56,663 bases of DNA from JAFAZJ01 sp964437145 (GTDB lineage: Bacteria; Pseudomonadota; Alphaproteobacteria; Reyranellales; Reyranellaceae). The first letter of the stretch is position 1, and every line of letters starts with the position of its first letter. The stretch covers positions 1 to 56,663 of the forward strand of contig CAYTFW010000018.1 in NCBI GenBank assembly GCA_964437145.1, given 5' to 3'. A program made the translations under genes and the position numbers. Under the pieces are notes generated by a model. It was not told where the DNA came from and made no database searches. It saw only the letters and a program-made list of their open reading frames with translations. Below, in pieces: positions 1 through 10,183 of this stretch.

Positions 1-78
1 CTTGAGGAACTCCAGGACGAAGCGCTCGTGACGCGCCGACAGGGGGCGGGGTGAGGGCGGGGTGTTTTGGTCGGTCAT
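1..78 (-). CDS. Terminase small subunit, 5' end only (runs off the left edge)
   Basis: Only the first 26 codons are in the window, starting at the ATG complementary to 76-78. The peptide begins MTDQ and continues into a block RHERFVLEFLK that is nearly the same as in the gene starting at 56324. That second copy is recognisable as a phage terminase small subunit (DNA-packaging recognition protein, Terminase_2 type). The gene is called by similarity to that copy, because 26 codons alone would not support it. It points outward from the window, opposite to the right-hand copy, and the DNA just upstream of both starts is also related. The left copy has a longer Pro-rich N-terminal insert. Confidence 0.6.
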   Translation of the reverse strand, partial: MTDQNTPPSPRPLSARHERFVLEFLK

Positions 79-180
79 GCCGACCAGGATACGCTTCGCC
101 GCGCCGAGACTCGATTTCCGCCGCTACGAGCGCGCTATGCGAGCCAAGAGTCGTTGCGAGACAGGGTTTTCTATCTTCGG
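79..180 (-). repeat. Upstream region shared (inverted) with 56222-56323
   Basis: Read on the minus strand, this DNA upstream of the left terminase start matches the DNA upstream of the right terminase start in blocks. These include CAGGATACGC, GACTCGATTTCCGCCGCTAC and AGAGTCGTTG (written on the plus strand here). A third, looser copy of the core (GATTTCCGCCGTTACG) lies at 321-336, on the same strand as this one. The blocks may be a promoter or regulator site carried with the terminase gene. No other gene is visible in 79-393. Confidence 0.7.
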
Positions 181-234
181 GCCGCGCCGCTCCAGCGGCG
201 CTCAAAAAGCGTTGCTGGAGCGGCGCGGCCCGAA
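176..234. repeat. Perfect 21-bp inverted repeat (hairpin)
   Basis: Arms 176-196 and 214-234 are perfect reverse complements. The 17-nt loop contains a further 4-bp stem (199-202 with 208-211). There is no clear T-run on either side, so it is either a non-canonical terminator or a REP-like element. A weaker hairpin sits at the equivalent place upstream of the right-hand terminase copy (56176-56218). Confidence 0.75.
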
Positions 235-393
235 CGCCTCGAAATCGCTGCCTCCAGCCATGACAGCGATGCGGTCGCGCACGCAGGGGAAGGTAATGGG
301 GGTGCGAACTCCCGCCGGCGATTTCCGCCGTTACGGAAGATAGCTTAAGGGCTTCGGATCGCAGATCATTGCCGGCCGAATGGGGAGAGTTCC

Positions 394-846
394 ATGACGA
401 CCGCAGCCAAGGCCACATGGATATGCAGGATAGCTGTAGCGATGACGGGCGCGATCGTCGTCGGGTGCGCGTCATCGGAACCCGAAACGTTGCCAACGCC
501 GACGCCGCCTTGGGACTCGCCCTGGAAGGTGTTCTTTGACTTCGACAAAGTGAATCTCACGACCGTTGCGACAACTACACTCAAGCAAGTCGCGGCTGAT
601 GCCAAGGCAGGCGGCAGCGCAGTCCGCATTGGCGTCACCGGCCACACTGACCGCGCGGGCTCCGACGCGTACAACATGGAATTGTCGCTACGCCGTGCCA
701 ATGCCGTCAAAGATCAACTGGTCCGGGACGGCGTTCCGGCGGCGAGCATCACGGTTATCGGCCGTGGTGAGAGCCAGCCGCTGGTGCTGAGCGGCGACGG
801 CGTTCGTGAGCCGCAAAACCGTCGCGTCGAGATTGTGATGAACTGA
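394..846 (+). CDS. OmpA-family outer-membrane lipoprotein
   Basis: 150 residues. A signal sequence ends in a lipobox IVVGC with the lipidated Cys at 25. A short Pro-rich linker (about 31-43) follows, then an OmpA C-terminal peptidoglycan-binding domain (about 45-150). That domain contains the GHTDRAGSDAYN block. Asp86 and Arg101 have the spacing of the E. coli OmpA residues that bind diaminopimelate. A purine-rich site (GGGGAGAG) precedes the ATG. The protein is expected to be anchored in the outer membrane and to hold peptidoglycan, in the manner of Pal or YiaD. It sits next to a second, divergent OmpA-like lipoprotein, but no tol or pal genes are nearby. Confidence 0.88.
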   Translation: MTTAAKATWICRIAVAMTGAIVVGCASSEPETLPTPTPPWDSPWKVFFDFDKVNLTTVATTTLKQVAADAKAGGSAVRIGVTGHTDRAGSDAYNMELSLRRANAVKDQLVRDGVPAASITVIGRGESQPLVLSGDGVREPQNRRVEIVMN

Positions 847-968
847 CGCAGTCACACAGTCCTCGCGCTGGCAACTGCTGCCTTAGCGGGAAGCATCAAG
901 TTGGGCCAATCTAGCCCACCTTGTTCAAACCCGGATCACCTTGCTCGGGTTCTTCCGGGGCCTTGTGC

Positions 969-1544
969 TCACGGAGTCGGAGGCGGCAACTGGCGCTGTA
1001 CGTCGGCACAATCCTGGCCGCGTCCGATCAAGGGTATCGGCACGCAATTGCGGCGGTGCCATTCCGCAAGTTGCCGATCGCGGTCTTTGTAGCAGGGGGG
1101 CCGCGCCGCGTATGATTGAAGCGTCACCTCGACCCGCTGATTCTGTGGCTCGCCAGGCCGTGGCGCCTGGATCAATCGCTGCGTGTTTCCTCGCGCTTCC
1201 ACGAGAACGGTCACCGCATTCTTTCCATTGCGTTCGATGTAGGTTCTCAGGTTCTCCGCACGTGCGCGGGAAAGATCGAGATTGCGCTTCGCGGTGCCGA
1301 CGACATCCGCATGTCCCACCAGTCTGAGCGTTGCTCTGCCTTCCACCCACAGATCAAGAAGGCCATCGACACCGCGGCGACTCACGTCCGATAGATTGGC
1401 GCTGTCTTTGTCAAACCAGATCGACGTATAGCTGCCGCAGCCATCACAGACGGCGACTATTGGCGCCGGTGGCGGGTCGTCTGGATCCGCGCACCCCGCG
1501 ATGAGCAACGCGGTCAGAGCGACAAATCCAAACCTGACCTTCAT
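969..1544 (-). CDS. OmpA-like lipoprotein with Cys-containing C-terminal tail
   Basis: 191 residues from the ATG at 1544, chosen because the signal sequence (MKVRFGF...) and a GGGGCAGGG ribosome site sit there; a longer reading frame from 1769 is not supported. The lipobox LIAGC puts the lipidated Cys at 18. The OmpA domain spans about 45-150 and includes FDKDSANL and GHADVVG, with the Asp and Arg of the peptidoglycan-binding pair at the usual 15-residue spacing. A C-terminal extension of about 45 residues with three further cysteines is unusual for this family. It is divergent from the secreted-protein gene that follows. Confidence 0.82.
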   Translation of the reverse strand: MKVRFGFVALTALLIAGCADPDDPPPAPIVAVCDGCGSYTSIWFDKDSANLSDVSRRGVDGLLDLWVEGRATLRLVGHADVVGTAKRNLDLSRARAENLRTYIERNGKNAVTVLVEARGNTQRLIQAPRPGEPQNQRVEVTLQSYAARPPCYKDRDRQLAEWHRRNCVPIPLIGRGQDCADVQRQLPPPTP

Positions 1545-1627
1545 GGCCCTGCCCCTGAAGCTGAACCTGCGTGATCTTTCCTGACCGTCTGCACATATAT
1601 GCCACACCGTTCCGACATCTTCGCACG

Positions 1628-2509
1628 ATGTTGAGCTGGCGACGACTCGTTGTACTGGGCTGGTCTCTCTTTGTCGCGGTGGCCACCGTAAGTATCGGCT
1701 GCACAAGCGTATCGGCTCAGCCGAGAAGTGTGCTGCGGGCTGAAGATCTCGCCTACCAACGCCCGGCAAACTTCTTCAAGCCGCGCTACGCGCGGTCTGC
1801 CAGTGTCTGCCGCGAATACGGACGGTCTATTGCCGGTCCGGCAACGCGGTACCCATTTCCGTACACGCCGTGGCCGACCAGTTACAGCCCAGCCGCCGGT
1901 GACGCGGTGAGCCGCTCGACGCTCGAGATCCCCGCTCTCGAGATCGATCCCGACGACTTCGCGAAGGACGTTCCGATCTGGTTCAGGGCACGCGGCGTTT
2001 TTCCTCTTCCAGCCTTCTTCCATGTTGATTTCGACAACACGGGGCGGATCAGCCTCGCGATGATCAGCAATATTCCTGTTGAGGGACGCTTCCTTGGCTT
2101 GTCGATGGCCTCTTTCCGCGACCGAGCCTATCGGCCGGATGACCCAGCAGTCCTGTCGGCGACCGGGATCTTGCCGTACTACCCTCAACTGGAGCCCGGC
2201 TTCTTCCGCGGTTGGGAAGAGAGCGAAACACTCAGACGTTCGATCAAAGCTGCCATCGGGCAGCCGCTGCCGAGCTTTACAGGGCCGAATCGGGCGATTC
2301 GGCGCTACTACTGGTTTGTTCGCGTCGCGGGCCGCACTTACCTGAGCAATACGCTCTGGCTTGCCGGGGAACGAAGGACGGATGTTCACGCGCTGCTCAT
2401 GCGGCTCATGCCGGACGGAGAGGGCGTTCTGATGTGCGCCTTTTCGAACGCTGTTCCGGTAAGCGGCTGTCCCTACGATCTTCCCCGCGGCACTCCCTGC
2501 TGGCACTAA
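1628..2509 (+). CDS. Secreted protein of unknown function
   Basis: 293 residues from the ATG at 1628. A longer form from 1571 exists but would overlap the upstream region of the neighbouring gene and place 19 residues before the signal sequence. The N-terminus (MLSWRRLVVLGW...) is a clear export signal, with possible cleavage after VSA. A Cys at residue 24 sits in a poor lipobox. The rest has no motif I recognise. It is rich in Arg, Pro and aromatic residues, as are the next two genes, which are also exported. The three may form one functional group. Confidence 0.7.
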   Translation: MLSWRRLVVLGWSLFVAVATVSIGCTSVSAQPRSVLRAEDLAYQRPANFFKPRYARSASVCREYGRSIAGPATRYPFPYTPWPTSYSPAAGDAVSRSTLEIPALEIDPDDFAKDVPIWFRARGVFPLPAFFHVDFDNTGRISLAMISNIPVEGRFLGLSMASFRDRAYRPDDPAVLSATGILPYYPQLEPGFFRGWEESETLRRSIKAAIGQPLPSFTGPNRAIRRYYWFVRVAGRTYLSNTLWLAGERRTDVHALLMRLMPDGEGVLMCAFSNAVPVSGCPYDLPRGTPCWH

Positions 2510-2710
2510 CTCGCCGGCTGCCAATAAGCCCAACCAGCGTCACGCGCGGCCACCGTGCAGGCCAGCACCAACGCGCGGCCCGTTGTTGCGCTTAGGATAG
2601 AAGGCGCCGACGCGGACCGGGCATGGCGTTCTTCATCGCCACTTCGCGTGTGCACAATCTTTCCGGAATGCCTGCACGAGTCCGCCACGAGACGTTGTCA
2701 GGATGGAACG

Positions 2711-3625
2711 ATGCTGCTTCGTGCGTTGACCGTCCTGCTGTTGGTCACAAGCCCTGTCGCTGCTTTTGCACAGGGCTACCCATACGACGAGCCTGATATT
2801 CGCGTTAGCTTCCAGTGTGACGCCGCCGCAAATCGCGCGCTGATTCGACTAGGCGGAGCGGATGTTGGTGCGCCCGGCGGCTTCGCTGCGCTGCCTACGG
2901 AAGCGCCGCGTAGCACAGCGCCTGTCGCCGACGTCGATGACAAGCACGACGCGGTCTGCACTTTGCGCGACGGAACGGAGATTCGGCTCCGGATGACGCT
3001 CGAAGGGCTCTCGCCATCCTGTAGGGCTCATTTCCTCACTTTGTGGATTGCCGCGCGGCGTGTGCTCAGCAGAGTTGCGGTCGGCGCCTGCGGTGACTTC
3101 TTCCAACGTAGCTACTGGGACTTTCCTGCGCCTGGGCGTATCGGCTGGGTCGTGTCGCCATCGCGGATCGATGTTTGTCGGCGTCCCGCGCCGCCTACCG
3201 CCGGTCCAAACGTACAGTGCCGGATAGCCGGGGATCCAAGGTTGATGGGGGTGCGCGACTGGATCCAGTACCCGGTCGACGGCCGGCCGCCTCGGCGCGG
3301 CGAGATCCTGACTGCGTACGCCGAGGATCCGCGCTTTTGCGCGGCGTTTGTCCTGCGGGGCCAGCACGGCGCATGGGACCAACTCGTTATTCAGGCTGTT
3401 GACTCGACGGGAAAGGCCATCAGCGAGCTCGACGATGCCGGCCGTCCTGTCCTGGTCTGGGAACGCGCAACATCAGGCGGGTCGCTACTGCTGCGGGATG
3501 ATGATCGACGTTACGTCGTGGTCCGCGATTGGGGTTTGAGTGGCGGGATCCGCATTCGGCAAGACTCGTATGAAGGCAGGACGCTCTGTCTGTTTCGGCG
3601 GAGTGGAGACAATGACTATCCCTAA
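2711..3625 (+). CDS. Secreted protein of unknown function with many cysteines
   Basis: 304 residues starting at the ATG at 2711, which begins a textbook signal peptide cleaved after AFA (residue 20). The 52 residues upstream in the same frame are low-quality and were excluded. The mature part contains several Cys residues that may form disulfides. I recognise no family. The last 14 nt overlap the start of the next gene, which suggests translational coupling. Confidence 0.72.
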   Translation: MLLRALTVLLLVTSPVAAFAQGYPYDEPDIRVSFQCDAAANRALIRLGGADVGAPGGFAALPTEAPRSTAPVADVDDKHDAVCTLRDGTEIRLRMTLEGLSPSCRAHFLTLWIAARRVLSRVAVGACGDFFQRSYWDFPAPGRIGWVVSPSRIDVCRRPAPPTAGPNVQCRIAGDPRLMGVRDWIQYPVDGRPPRRGEILTAYAEDPRFCAAFVLRGQHGAWDQLVIQAVDSTGKAISELDDAGRPVLVWERATSGGSLLLRDDDRRYVVVRDWGLSGGIRIRQDSYEGRTLCLFRRSGDNDYP

Positions 3626-4865
3626 GAGCATTATCATCTTGGTCGTGACGGTCCTAAGCTTGCTCCAGTCTGTCGAGGCAGATGCCCAAGTCCAGCTTGA
3701 TGACCATTGGCTAGGCCTATGGTGCGACAGCAAGGAGCGCATCGCCGTCGTCAATCGCGGCGTCGATCCCGATACGATTCTTCAGGAAGCGCGCGAGCAG
3801 ATTCCATCCGCGCGACAGCTCATTCCTGCGGATGTTCGACTGGTACCGCCCCGCCATGCGGGCGCCTGTGTGATACCGACGGTTGGGCCGATCCGGGTGA
3901 CGACGGTGAAACCGCCTTGGGAAGATTACAACAATATGTGCTCCACGTTCGTGCACGTGGCCTGGGTCGGTCCCCGTCGCGTCCTCGCCACGGAGTCTGC
4001 AAACGTCTTCGGCTGCATGACCTACGGTTTGATCGTGACCCCGACAATGGTCTTCAAATGTAGCGTCTTCCGGGGGACGTACCCGGATAGGTATGTTGCC
4101 CCGCGATGCGATGTCGCCGCGCCGCCGCAGTTGGTCGGGCGGCTCGACAGCTCGATGTATCCGCCCGATGGCGCGCCGCGCGATCGCAACGGCTACATAC
4201 TACGCTACGGCGAGCCCGGGCGTTGCGCATCGTTCATCGACTGGCCGAAAGGCTGGATGGTCTGGCCAGCCTTCACTGTCGAGCGCGGGCGGCTGATCCA
4301 AAAGCTTCTCGACAGCCCATGGCAGCTGGCGGATAGCCAGCTGACGAAAATCACCTGGCGCAAAGTCCTTGAGCAGCCCGTTCCCAGGTTCTGGATCGGG
4401 ATGGAGAGCGCATCGTTTGACTTCCTCGGGCGCGGCAAGTCCGACGCCGTTTTCAGTTTCGCCTTGGACATCTATCGGCCGCATGCTCAGTTCAATGGTA
4501 GTTTCTATATCGTCATTCCAGAACGGGGTGGCGAGATCGAAACCATCACCGCCCGATTGGTAAGAAGCTACCTGCACCTAGCGCCGCAGCCAGACGCATG
4601 GGATTTGCGGCAGGAGATTGTGGACCGCCTGGCGCCGCACTTTGAAGCGATTGTTGTTGATGGGACCGGCATTGCCGATCACGTCGAGCCCAGCGAACTG
4701 CGCGTGGTGCGGGATCACGGCAAGACATGGCTGGTGATGCAACGCCAGGACGTCGTCACGCGATTCAAAAACGCGCTTGTGCTGGCGCGCGTCGAAAAGG
4801 ACGGCCGACAGACGCCGGTCTGCATGTACGACCGGACGCGCCCACCGCCGTTTGCGCAGTGGTGA
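3612..4865 (+). CDS. Secreted protein of unknown function
   Basis: 417 residues from the ATG at 3612, which lies inside the end of the previous gene. A GTGGAG ribosome site is just upstream. The signal peptide is cleaved near ADA (residue 25). The mature protein has scattered Cys residues and no catalytic motif that I recognise. It is the third of three consecutive exported proteins in this stretch. It ends 5 bp before the stop codon of the convergent FAD oxidase gene. Confidence 0.72.
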   Translation: MTIPKSIIILVVTVLSLLQSVEADAQVQLDDHWLGLWCDSKERIAVVNRGVDPDTILQEAREQIPSARQLIPADVRLVPPRHAGACVIPTVGPIRVTTVKPPWEDYNNMCSTFVHVAWVGPRRVLATESANVFGCMTYGLIVTPTMVFKCSVFRGTYPDRYVAPRCDVAAPPQLVGRLDSSMYPPDGAPRDRNGYILRYGEPGRCASFIDWPKGWMVWPAFTVERGRLIQKLLDSPWQLADSQLTKITWRKVLEQPVPRFWIGMESASFDFLGRGKSDAVFSFALDIYRPHAQFNGSFYIVIPERGGEIETITARLVRSYLHLAPQPDAWDLRQEIVDRLAPHFEAIVVDGTGIADHVEPSELRVVRDHGKTWLVMQRQDVVTRFKNALVLARVEKDGRQTPVCMYDRTRPPPFAQW

Positions 4866-4869
4866 TTCG

Positions 4870-6330
4870 CTAGACCCGGATCACCTTGCCGGGGTTCATC
4901 AAGTTCTGCGGATCGAGTGCGCGCTTGATGGCGCGCATGACGTCGAGCTCGACCGGCGAGCGGTAGTGCTCGAGCTCCTCGAGCTTGAAGCGGCCGATGC
5001 CGTGCTCGGCCGAGATCGAGCCGGCGACCTCGCGCACGATGTCGTAGACCGCGCGGTTGATCGCGCCGTAATGGGCGTAGAAGGCCTCCTTGCTCATGCC
5101 CTCGGGCGCCTGGGCGTTGAAGTGTAGGTTGCCGTCGCCGACATGGCCGAAGGGCACCGGCCGCAGATCGGGCACGACCTTCTTCATCGCCGCGATACCG
5201 CGCTCGATGAAGGAGGGGATCTCGCTCACCGGCACCGAGATGTCGTGCTTGATCGAGGGGCCCTCGATCTTCTGCGCCTCGGAGTGGCTCTCGCGGATCT
5301 TCCAGAAGGCCTGCGCCTGCGTGGTCGACTGCGCCAAGGTGGCGTCGAGCACCAAGCCTTCTTCCATCAACTCGCCGAGGAAGGCCTCCATGCGCTCGGT
5401 CATGCCCGTGCCGCCTTCGGGCACCGGGCGCGTCGAGGACCATTCGAGCAGCACGTACCATTCGTGGCGGCCTGCCAGCGGGTCGGCGCAGCCCGGAATG
5501 TGCTTGAAGACGAACTCCAGCCCCTGGCGGCTCATCAGCTCGCAGGAGGTGACGTTGTCCTCGCTGGCCTCGTGCGCGCGCGACAGCAGCTCGACCGAGG
5601 CGGCGGGATCGCGCACCGCCATCCAGGCGGTGGCCACGTCCTTGGGCTTGGGGAAGATCTTCAGCACCGCCCGCGTGATGATGCCCAAGGTGCCCTCGGC
5701 GCCCATGAAGAGGTTCTTCAGGTCGTAGCCGGTGTTGTCCTTCTTCAGCGCGCGCAGGCCGTTCCAGATGCGGCCATCGGGCAGTACGACCTCGAGGCCG
5801 AGCACCAGGCTGCGCGCGTTGCCGTAGTGCAGCACCTGCACGCCGCCGGCGTTGGTCGAGAGGTTGCCGCCGATGGCGCAGCTGCCCTCGGCGCCGAGGC
5901 TGAGCGGGAACAGCCGGTCATGCGCCGCGGCGGCCTCCTGGATGGTCTTCAGCACCACACCGGCCTCGACCGTCATGGTGAAGGCCAGCGGGTTGACCTC
6001 GAGGATACGGTTCATGCGCCGCATGGAGAGCACGATCTCGCCACCATGCTCGTGCGGGATGCCGGCGCCGGTCAGCCCGGTCATACCGCCCTGCGGCACG
6101 ACAGGCACGCCGGCTTCGTGGCAGATCCTCACCACGGCGGCGACTTCCTGGGTGTTCGCCGGCTTCACGACGGCGGCGGCGCGGCCATGGTAGTTGTCGC
6201 GCCACTCCACGACATGCGGCTCCATCTCCTTGGGATCGGTGGTGAAGCCCTTGTCGCCCACGACGCGATGGATCGCCTCGAGGACGGAGGCGGGGACGGC
6301 GGCGGGGATTGTCGTATAGGTGTCTGGCAC
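4870..6330 (-). CDS. FAD-linked oxidase (GlcD/D-lactate dehydrogenase family), copy 2
   Basis: 486 residues. The N-terminal half is a FAD_binding_4 (PCMH-type) domain with PQGGMTGLTG and GNLSTNAGG. The C-terminal half is a FAD-oxidase_C domain with GHVGDGNLHFN and SAEHGIG. Such flavoproteins oxidise D-2-hydroxy acids (lactate, glycolate, 2-hydroxyglutarate) and pass electrons to a quinone or ETF; the exact substrate cannot be read from sequence. It lies downstream of, and closely resembles, the gene at 6435-7934. Both proteins start MPDTY, and the shared blocks show a tandem duplication. Confidence 0.9.
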   Translation of the reverse strand: MPDTYTTIPAAVPASVLEAIHRVVGDKGFTTDPKEMEPHVVEWRDNYHGRAAAVVKPANTQEVAAVVRICHEAGVPVVPQGGMTGLTGAGIPHEHGGEIVLSMRRMNRILEVNPLAFTMTVEAGVVLKTIQEAAAAHDRLFPLSLGAEGSCAIGGNLSTNAGGVQVLHYGNARSLVLGLEVVLPDGRIWNGLRALKKDNTGYDLKNLFMGAEGTLGIITRAVLKIFPKPKDVATAWMAVRDPAASVELLSRAHEASEDNVTSCELMSRQGLEFVFKHIPGCADPLAGRHEWYVLLEWSSTRPVPEGGTGMTERMEAFLGELMEEGLVLDATLAQSTTQAQAFWKIRESHSEAQKIEGPSIKHDISVPVSEIPSFIERGIAAMKKVVPDLRPVPFGHVGDGNLHFNAQAPEGMSKEAFYAHYGAINRAVYDIVREVAGSISAEHGIGRFKLEELEHYRSPVELDVMRAIKRALDPQNLMNPGKVIRV

Positions 6331-6401
6331 GATGAGACATTAGGCAGGGTGATTGTCCCTGTCGGCGGCGAACTTGTCCGCATTGCCCCGCCGACTTGTC
6401 T

Positions 6402-6428
6402 TTACCTTCCCCCTCCGGGGGAGGGTAA
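6402..6428. repeat. Palindromic intergenic repeat, CTTCCCCC family (short form)
   Basis: A near-perfect inverted repeat (TTACCTTCCCCC / GGGGGAGGGTAA) between the two FAD oxidase genes. It matches the ends of the larger elements at 28768-28914 and 32158-32282. It could form a hairpin in the mRNA linking the two genes. Confidence 0.7.
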
Positions 6429-6434
6429 GATGCC

Positions 6435-7934
<1,500 letters not shown>

Positions 7935-8052
7935 GGTCTTGGTTTCCTCCGGAGCGGGCAGTCTAGAGAGGAATCCTCGCGGGTTGGAGTCTCCTGTCGT
8001 GCCGAGCGCAACGCGGAATCCAGGGCGGTGCGGGGTTCCTTGCCGCGGCGCT

Positions 8053-8913
8053 TCAGCTCTTCCCGTGGCAGCGCTTGAATTTCAGGCCGCTGCCGCAGGG
8101 GCAGGGATCGTTGCGGCCGACGTCGCGGTAGGGGTTGATGTGCGGCTTGCCAAGCCGCAGAGCGGCGCGCACCTCCGCGATCTTCGCGGCCAGCTCCTCG
8201 TCCTCGTCTTCCGCTGATCGCGCGCGTTGGGCCTCCGCGCTGAAGCTGTGCCAACCCTCCATTTCCGCGATGGTGTCGTCCCAGAGGCGATTGTGCTGAC
8301 GGGCGCCTTTGAGATCGGCGCTGCCGTTGGCGATGGCTTTGCGCAGTTCCTTCTCGAACTCGGCGAAGTCGCCACCCGTCGAGAGCAGAAAGTCGGCGTC
8401 GTAAGCTCTCCGCACAAGCGGTGCCAGCCGCTCCAGGCCAAGCTGGGCGATCGCGTTTTCCCAGCCGAACCAGACATGATTGTCATCTCGCGGCCGCAGG
8501 CGATCGAACGCCTCCTCCAGGAAGCGTTCGGTCCCGGCGCGCGGCAGAGCGCCCAAGGCGGTGAGGATGGCAAGCGCGTCCAACGCCGCATCGCGCGCGT
8601 ACTCGTCGGCATTCTCGTCCAGGATCAGGTCGTACAATGGCTGCGGATCGCCGTCGAAAACCGAAGCCAGCACGCGCGGGCTTGTATCGGTCAGAGCGTC
8701 GCCCAAAATCTCGTCCAGCGTCGGGCGGGGAACTCGCAGCAATGCGCACAGCGAGCGATAGGCCGAAGTTTCCCGCCATTCGGCGAGAAGGTGGGTGCCG
8801 AAAAACAAGCGGTTCGGCCGATTCTCCGGGTGCTCCGGGTTGGCGACGCAGCGGTCGATCTCGGCGATCAGTCGCGGCGCCAAGGTCGCGCGACTGGCGG
8901 TCGCCGCTCGCAA
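8053..8913 (-). CDS. DUF1186/SEC-C motif protein (start uncertain)
   Basis: 286 residues as drawn, starting from a TTG at 8911-8913. The body is helical and resembles DUF1186 proteins. It ends in a SEC-C zinc-binding motif (RNDPCPCGSGLKFKRCH), the metal-binding tail known from SecA. The frame stays open upstream of the TTG and reads family-like sequence (CEYPFPREAL), yet has no ATG or GTG before a stop. The start may therefore be the TTG, or the true N-terminus may have been lost. The upstream stretch also contains a 57-bp segment shared with the 3' end of sua5. Function is unknown beyond the zinc motif. Confidence 0.75.
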   Translation of the reverse strand: MRAATASRATLAPRLIAEIDRCVANPEHPENRPNRLFFGTHLLAEWRETSAYRSLCALLRVPRPTLDEILGDALTDTSPRVLASVFDGDPQPLYDLILDENADEYARDAALDALAILTALGALPRAGTERFLEEAFDRLRPRDDNHVWFGWENAIAQLGLERLAPLVRRAYDADFLLSTGGDFAEFEKELRKAIANGSADLKGARQHNRLWDDTIAEMEGWHSFSAEAQRARSAEDEDEELAAKIAEVRAALRLGKPHINPYRDVGRNDPCPCGSGLKFKRCHGKS

Positions 8914-9097
8914 CGCTTCGCGGGGAAAGGGGTATTCGCAGTCGGGATGGGCGCCAAGGCAATCGCCGATGCGCCCGATGTGTCGAGTTGGCGCGGCATC
9001 GCCAAAAAGAACCGCGGCCGCGCACCCGATCGCGTCGACTGGCGCCGCCGGAAGCGCGATGGCGCACCCGTGTCGCGCGATCCCAGCACGAAAACCA

Positions 9098-9140
9098 GCG
9101 CGGCGCCGTCACCACGTTCCTCGTGGTGACGGCGCCGCGC
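9098..9140 (-). terminator. Strong hairpin terminator of the methyltransferase gene
   Basis: Arms 9098-9116 and 9122-9140 are a perfect 19-bp inverted repeat with a 5-nt loop. It begins 28 bp beyond the methyltransferase stop. On the minus strand it is followed by TGGTTTTCG, a short T-run, as expected for an intrinsic terminator. Confidence 0.75.
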
Positions 9141-9167
9141 GGTCCTCGATCGTCGAACGCGCCCGCG

Positions 9168-9998
9168 TCACTTGCGGGTGATGACGATCTCGGAATAGGC
9201 CGAGGGCACCCGCATCGAGCCGTCCGTCGCGGTGTTGAAGCTGGCGATGGTCGCCTGCAGGTCCTTGGCGAGCGCGGCCTGGCCGGCCGCGTCGAGGCTC
9301 AGGAACGCCTTGTGGACCGGTCCGTAGTAGCCACGGAAGACATCCATGAAGTGGTCGGGCGACTTGTAGCGGAAGACGAACGCCTTGCCCTCGATCGCGA
9401 TCGTGCTCGCGTGCGGGCCGAAATGCTGGTCGATCCAGGGCTTCGTGCCCCACAGCGCGGGCGAGCTGACGCCAGCGGGCGGCGCGACGTGGCGGCCCAG
9501 CGTCTTGAACACCTGGCCGATGAAGCCCTCCGGCGTCCAGTTTGCCATGCCGATCTTGCCGCCCGGTCGACAGACACGCAGCAGCTCGCGGGCGGCCGTC
9601 GCCTGATCCGGCGTGAACATCACGCCGAAGGTCGACACGACCGCGTCGAAGCTCGCGTCACCGAACGGCAGGCGCTCGGCGTCGGCGATCTGGAAGGCGA
9701 CCTGCTGTCCCTCCGCCTCGGCGCGGGCGCGCCCGCGCGCCAGCAAGGTGTCGACATAGTCGGTCGAGATCACCTCGCAGAAGCCACGGGCGAAGGCGAG
9801 GGTGGCGTTGCCGTTGCCGGCGGCGACGTCGAGCACCGACGAGCCGGCGCGCAGATCCATCGTCTCGGCGAGGCGCTCGCCGACGATCTGCAGGGTCGTG
9901 CCGATGCGGGCGTAGTCGCCCGACGCCCAGGCGGCGTTCTGCTTGGCCTTGATGGCGGTGAAGTCCGGCGTCTCGATCTTCTGTGCTGTCGCGTTCAT
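9168..9998 (-). CDS. Class I SAM-dependent methyltransferase
   Basis: 276 residues. Motif I (VLDVAAGNGNATLAFAR, about 60-76) binds S-adenosylmethionine. An acidic residue follows at the end of strand 2 (ISTDYV), and motif III/IV (ADAERLPFGDASFDAVVS) is typical of the Methyltransf_11 group. The last third (WGTKPWIDQHFG...) resembles ubiquinone/menaquinone-type small-molecule methyltransferases, but the substrate cannot be assigned. It is divergent from the wHTH/TPR regulator, with 185 bp between them, so that regulator may control it. A hairpin terminator follows the stop codon. Confidence 0.88.
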   Translation of the reverse strand: MNATAQKIETPDFTAIKAKQNAAWASGDYARIGTTLQIVGERLAETMDLRAGSSVLDVAAGNGNATLAFARGFCEVISTDYVDTLLARGRARAEAEGQQVAFQIADAERLPFGDASFDAVVSTFGVMFTPDQATAARELLRVCRPGGKIGMANWTPEGFIGQVFKTLGRHVAPPAGVSSPALWGTKPWIDQHFGPHASTIAIEGKAFVFRYKSPDHFMDVFRGYYGPVHKAFLSLDAAGQAALAKDLQATIASFNTATDGSMRVPSAYSEIVITRK

Positions 9999-10183
9999 GG
10001 AACGATACCTCCTCGTTGGATGTGACGCCGGACCATCGCGCGATTGGGGTCTGGCCGCTTGAGGGGGCCGTGGAGATTGTCGTGGGCTTGGGTGGGGATT
10101 TCGCGGTCGCCGACCGGCCTATCCGGTGGAAACCCGATGAAGCCTCTGGCTACACTCGGGCCAGCAGGGCGATTGGGGCAGGG

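Noticed and set aside
925..951. 27-bp resemblance to the 3' end of the FAD oxidase genes (codes KVIRV then stop)
   Set aside because: Too short and only partly matching; similar KVIR endings occur by chance in the amidohydrolase gene too.
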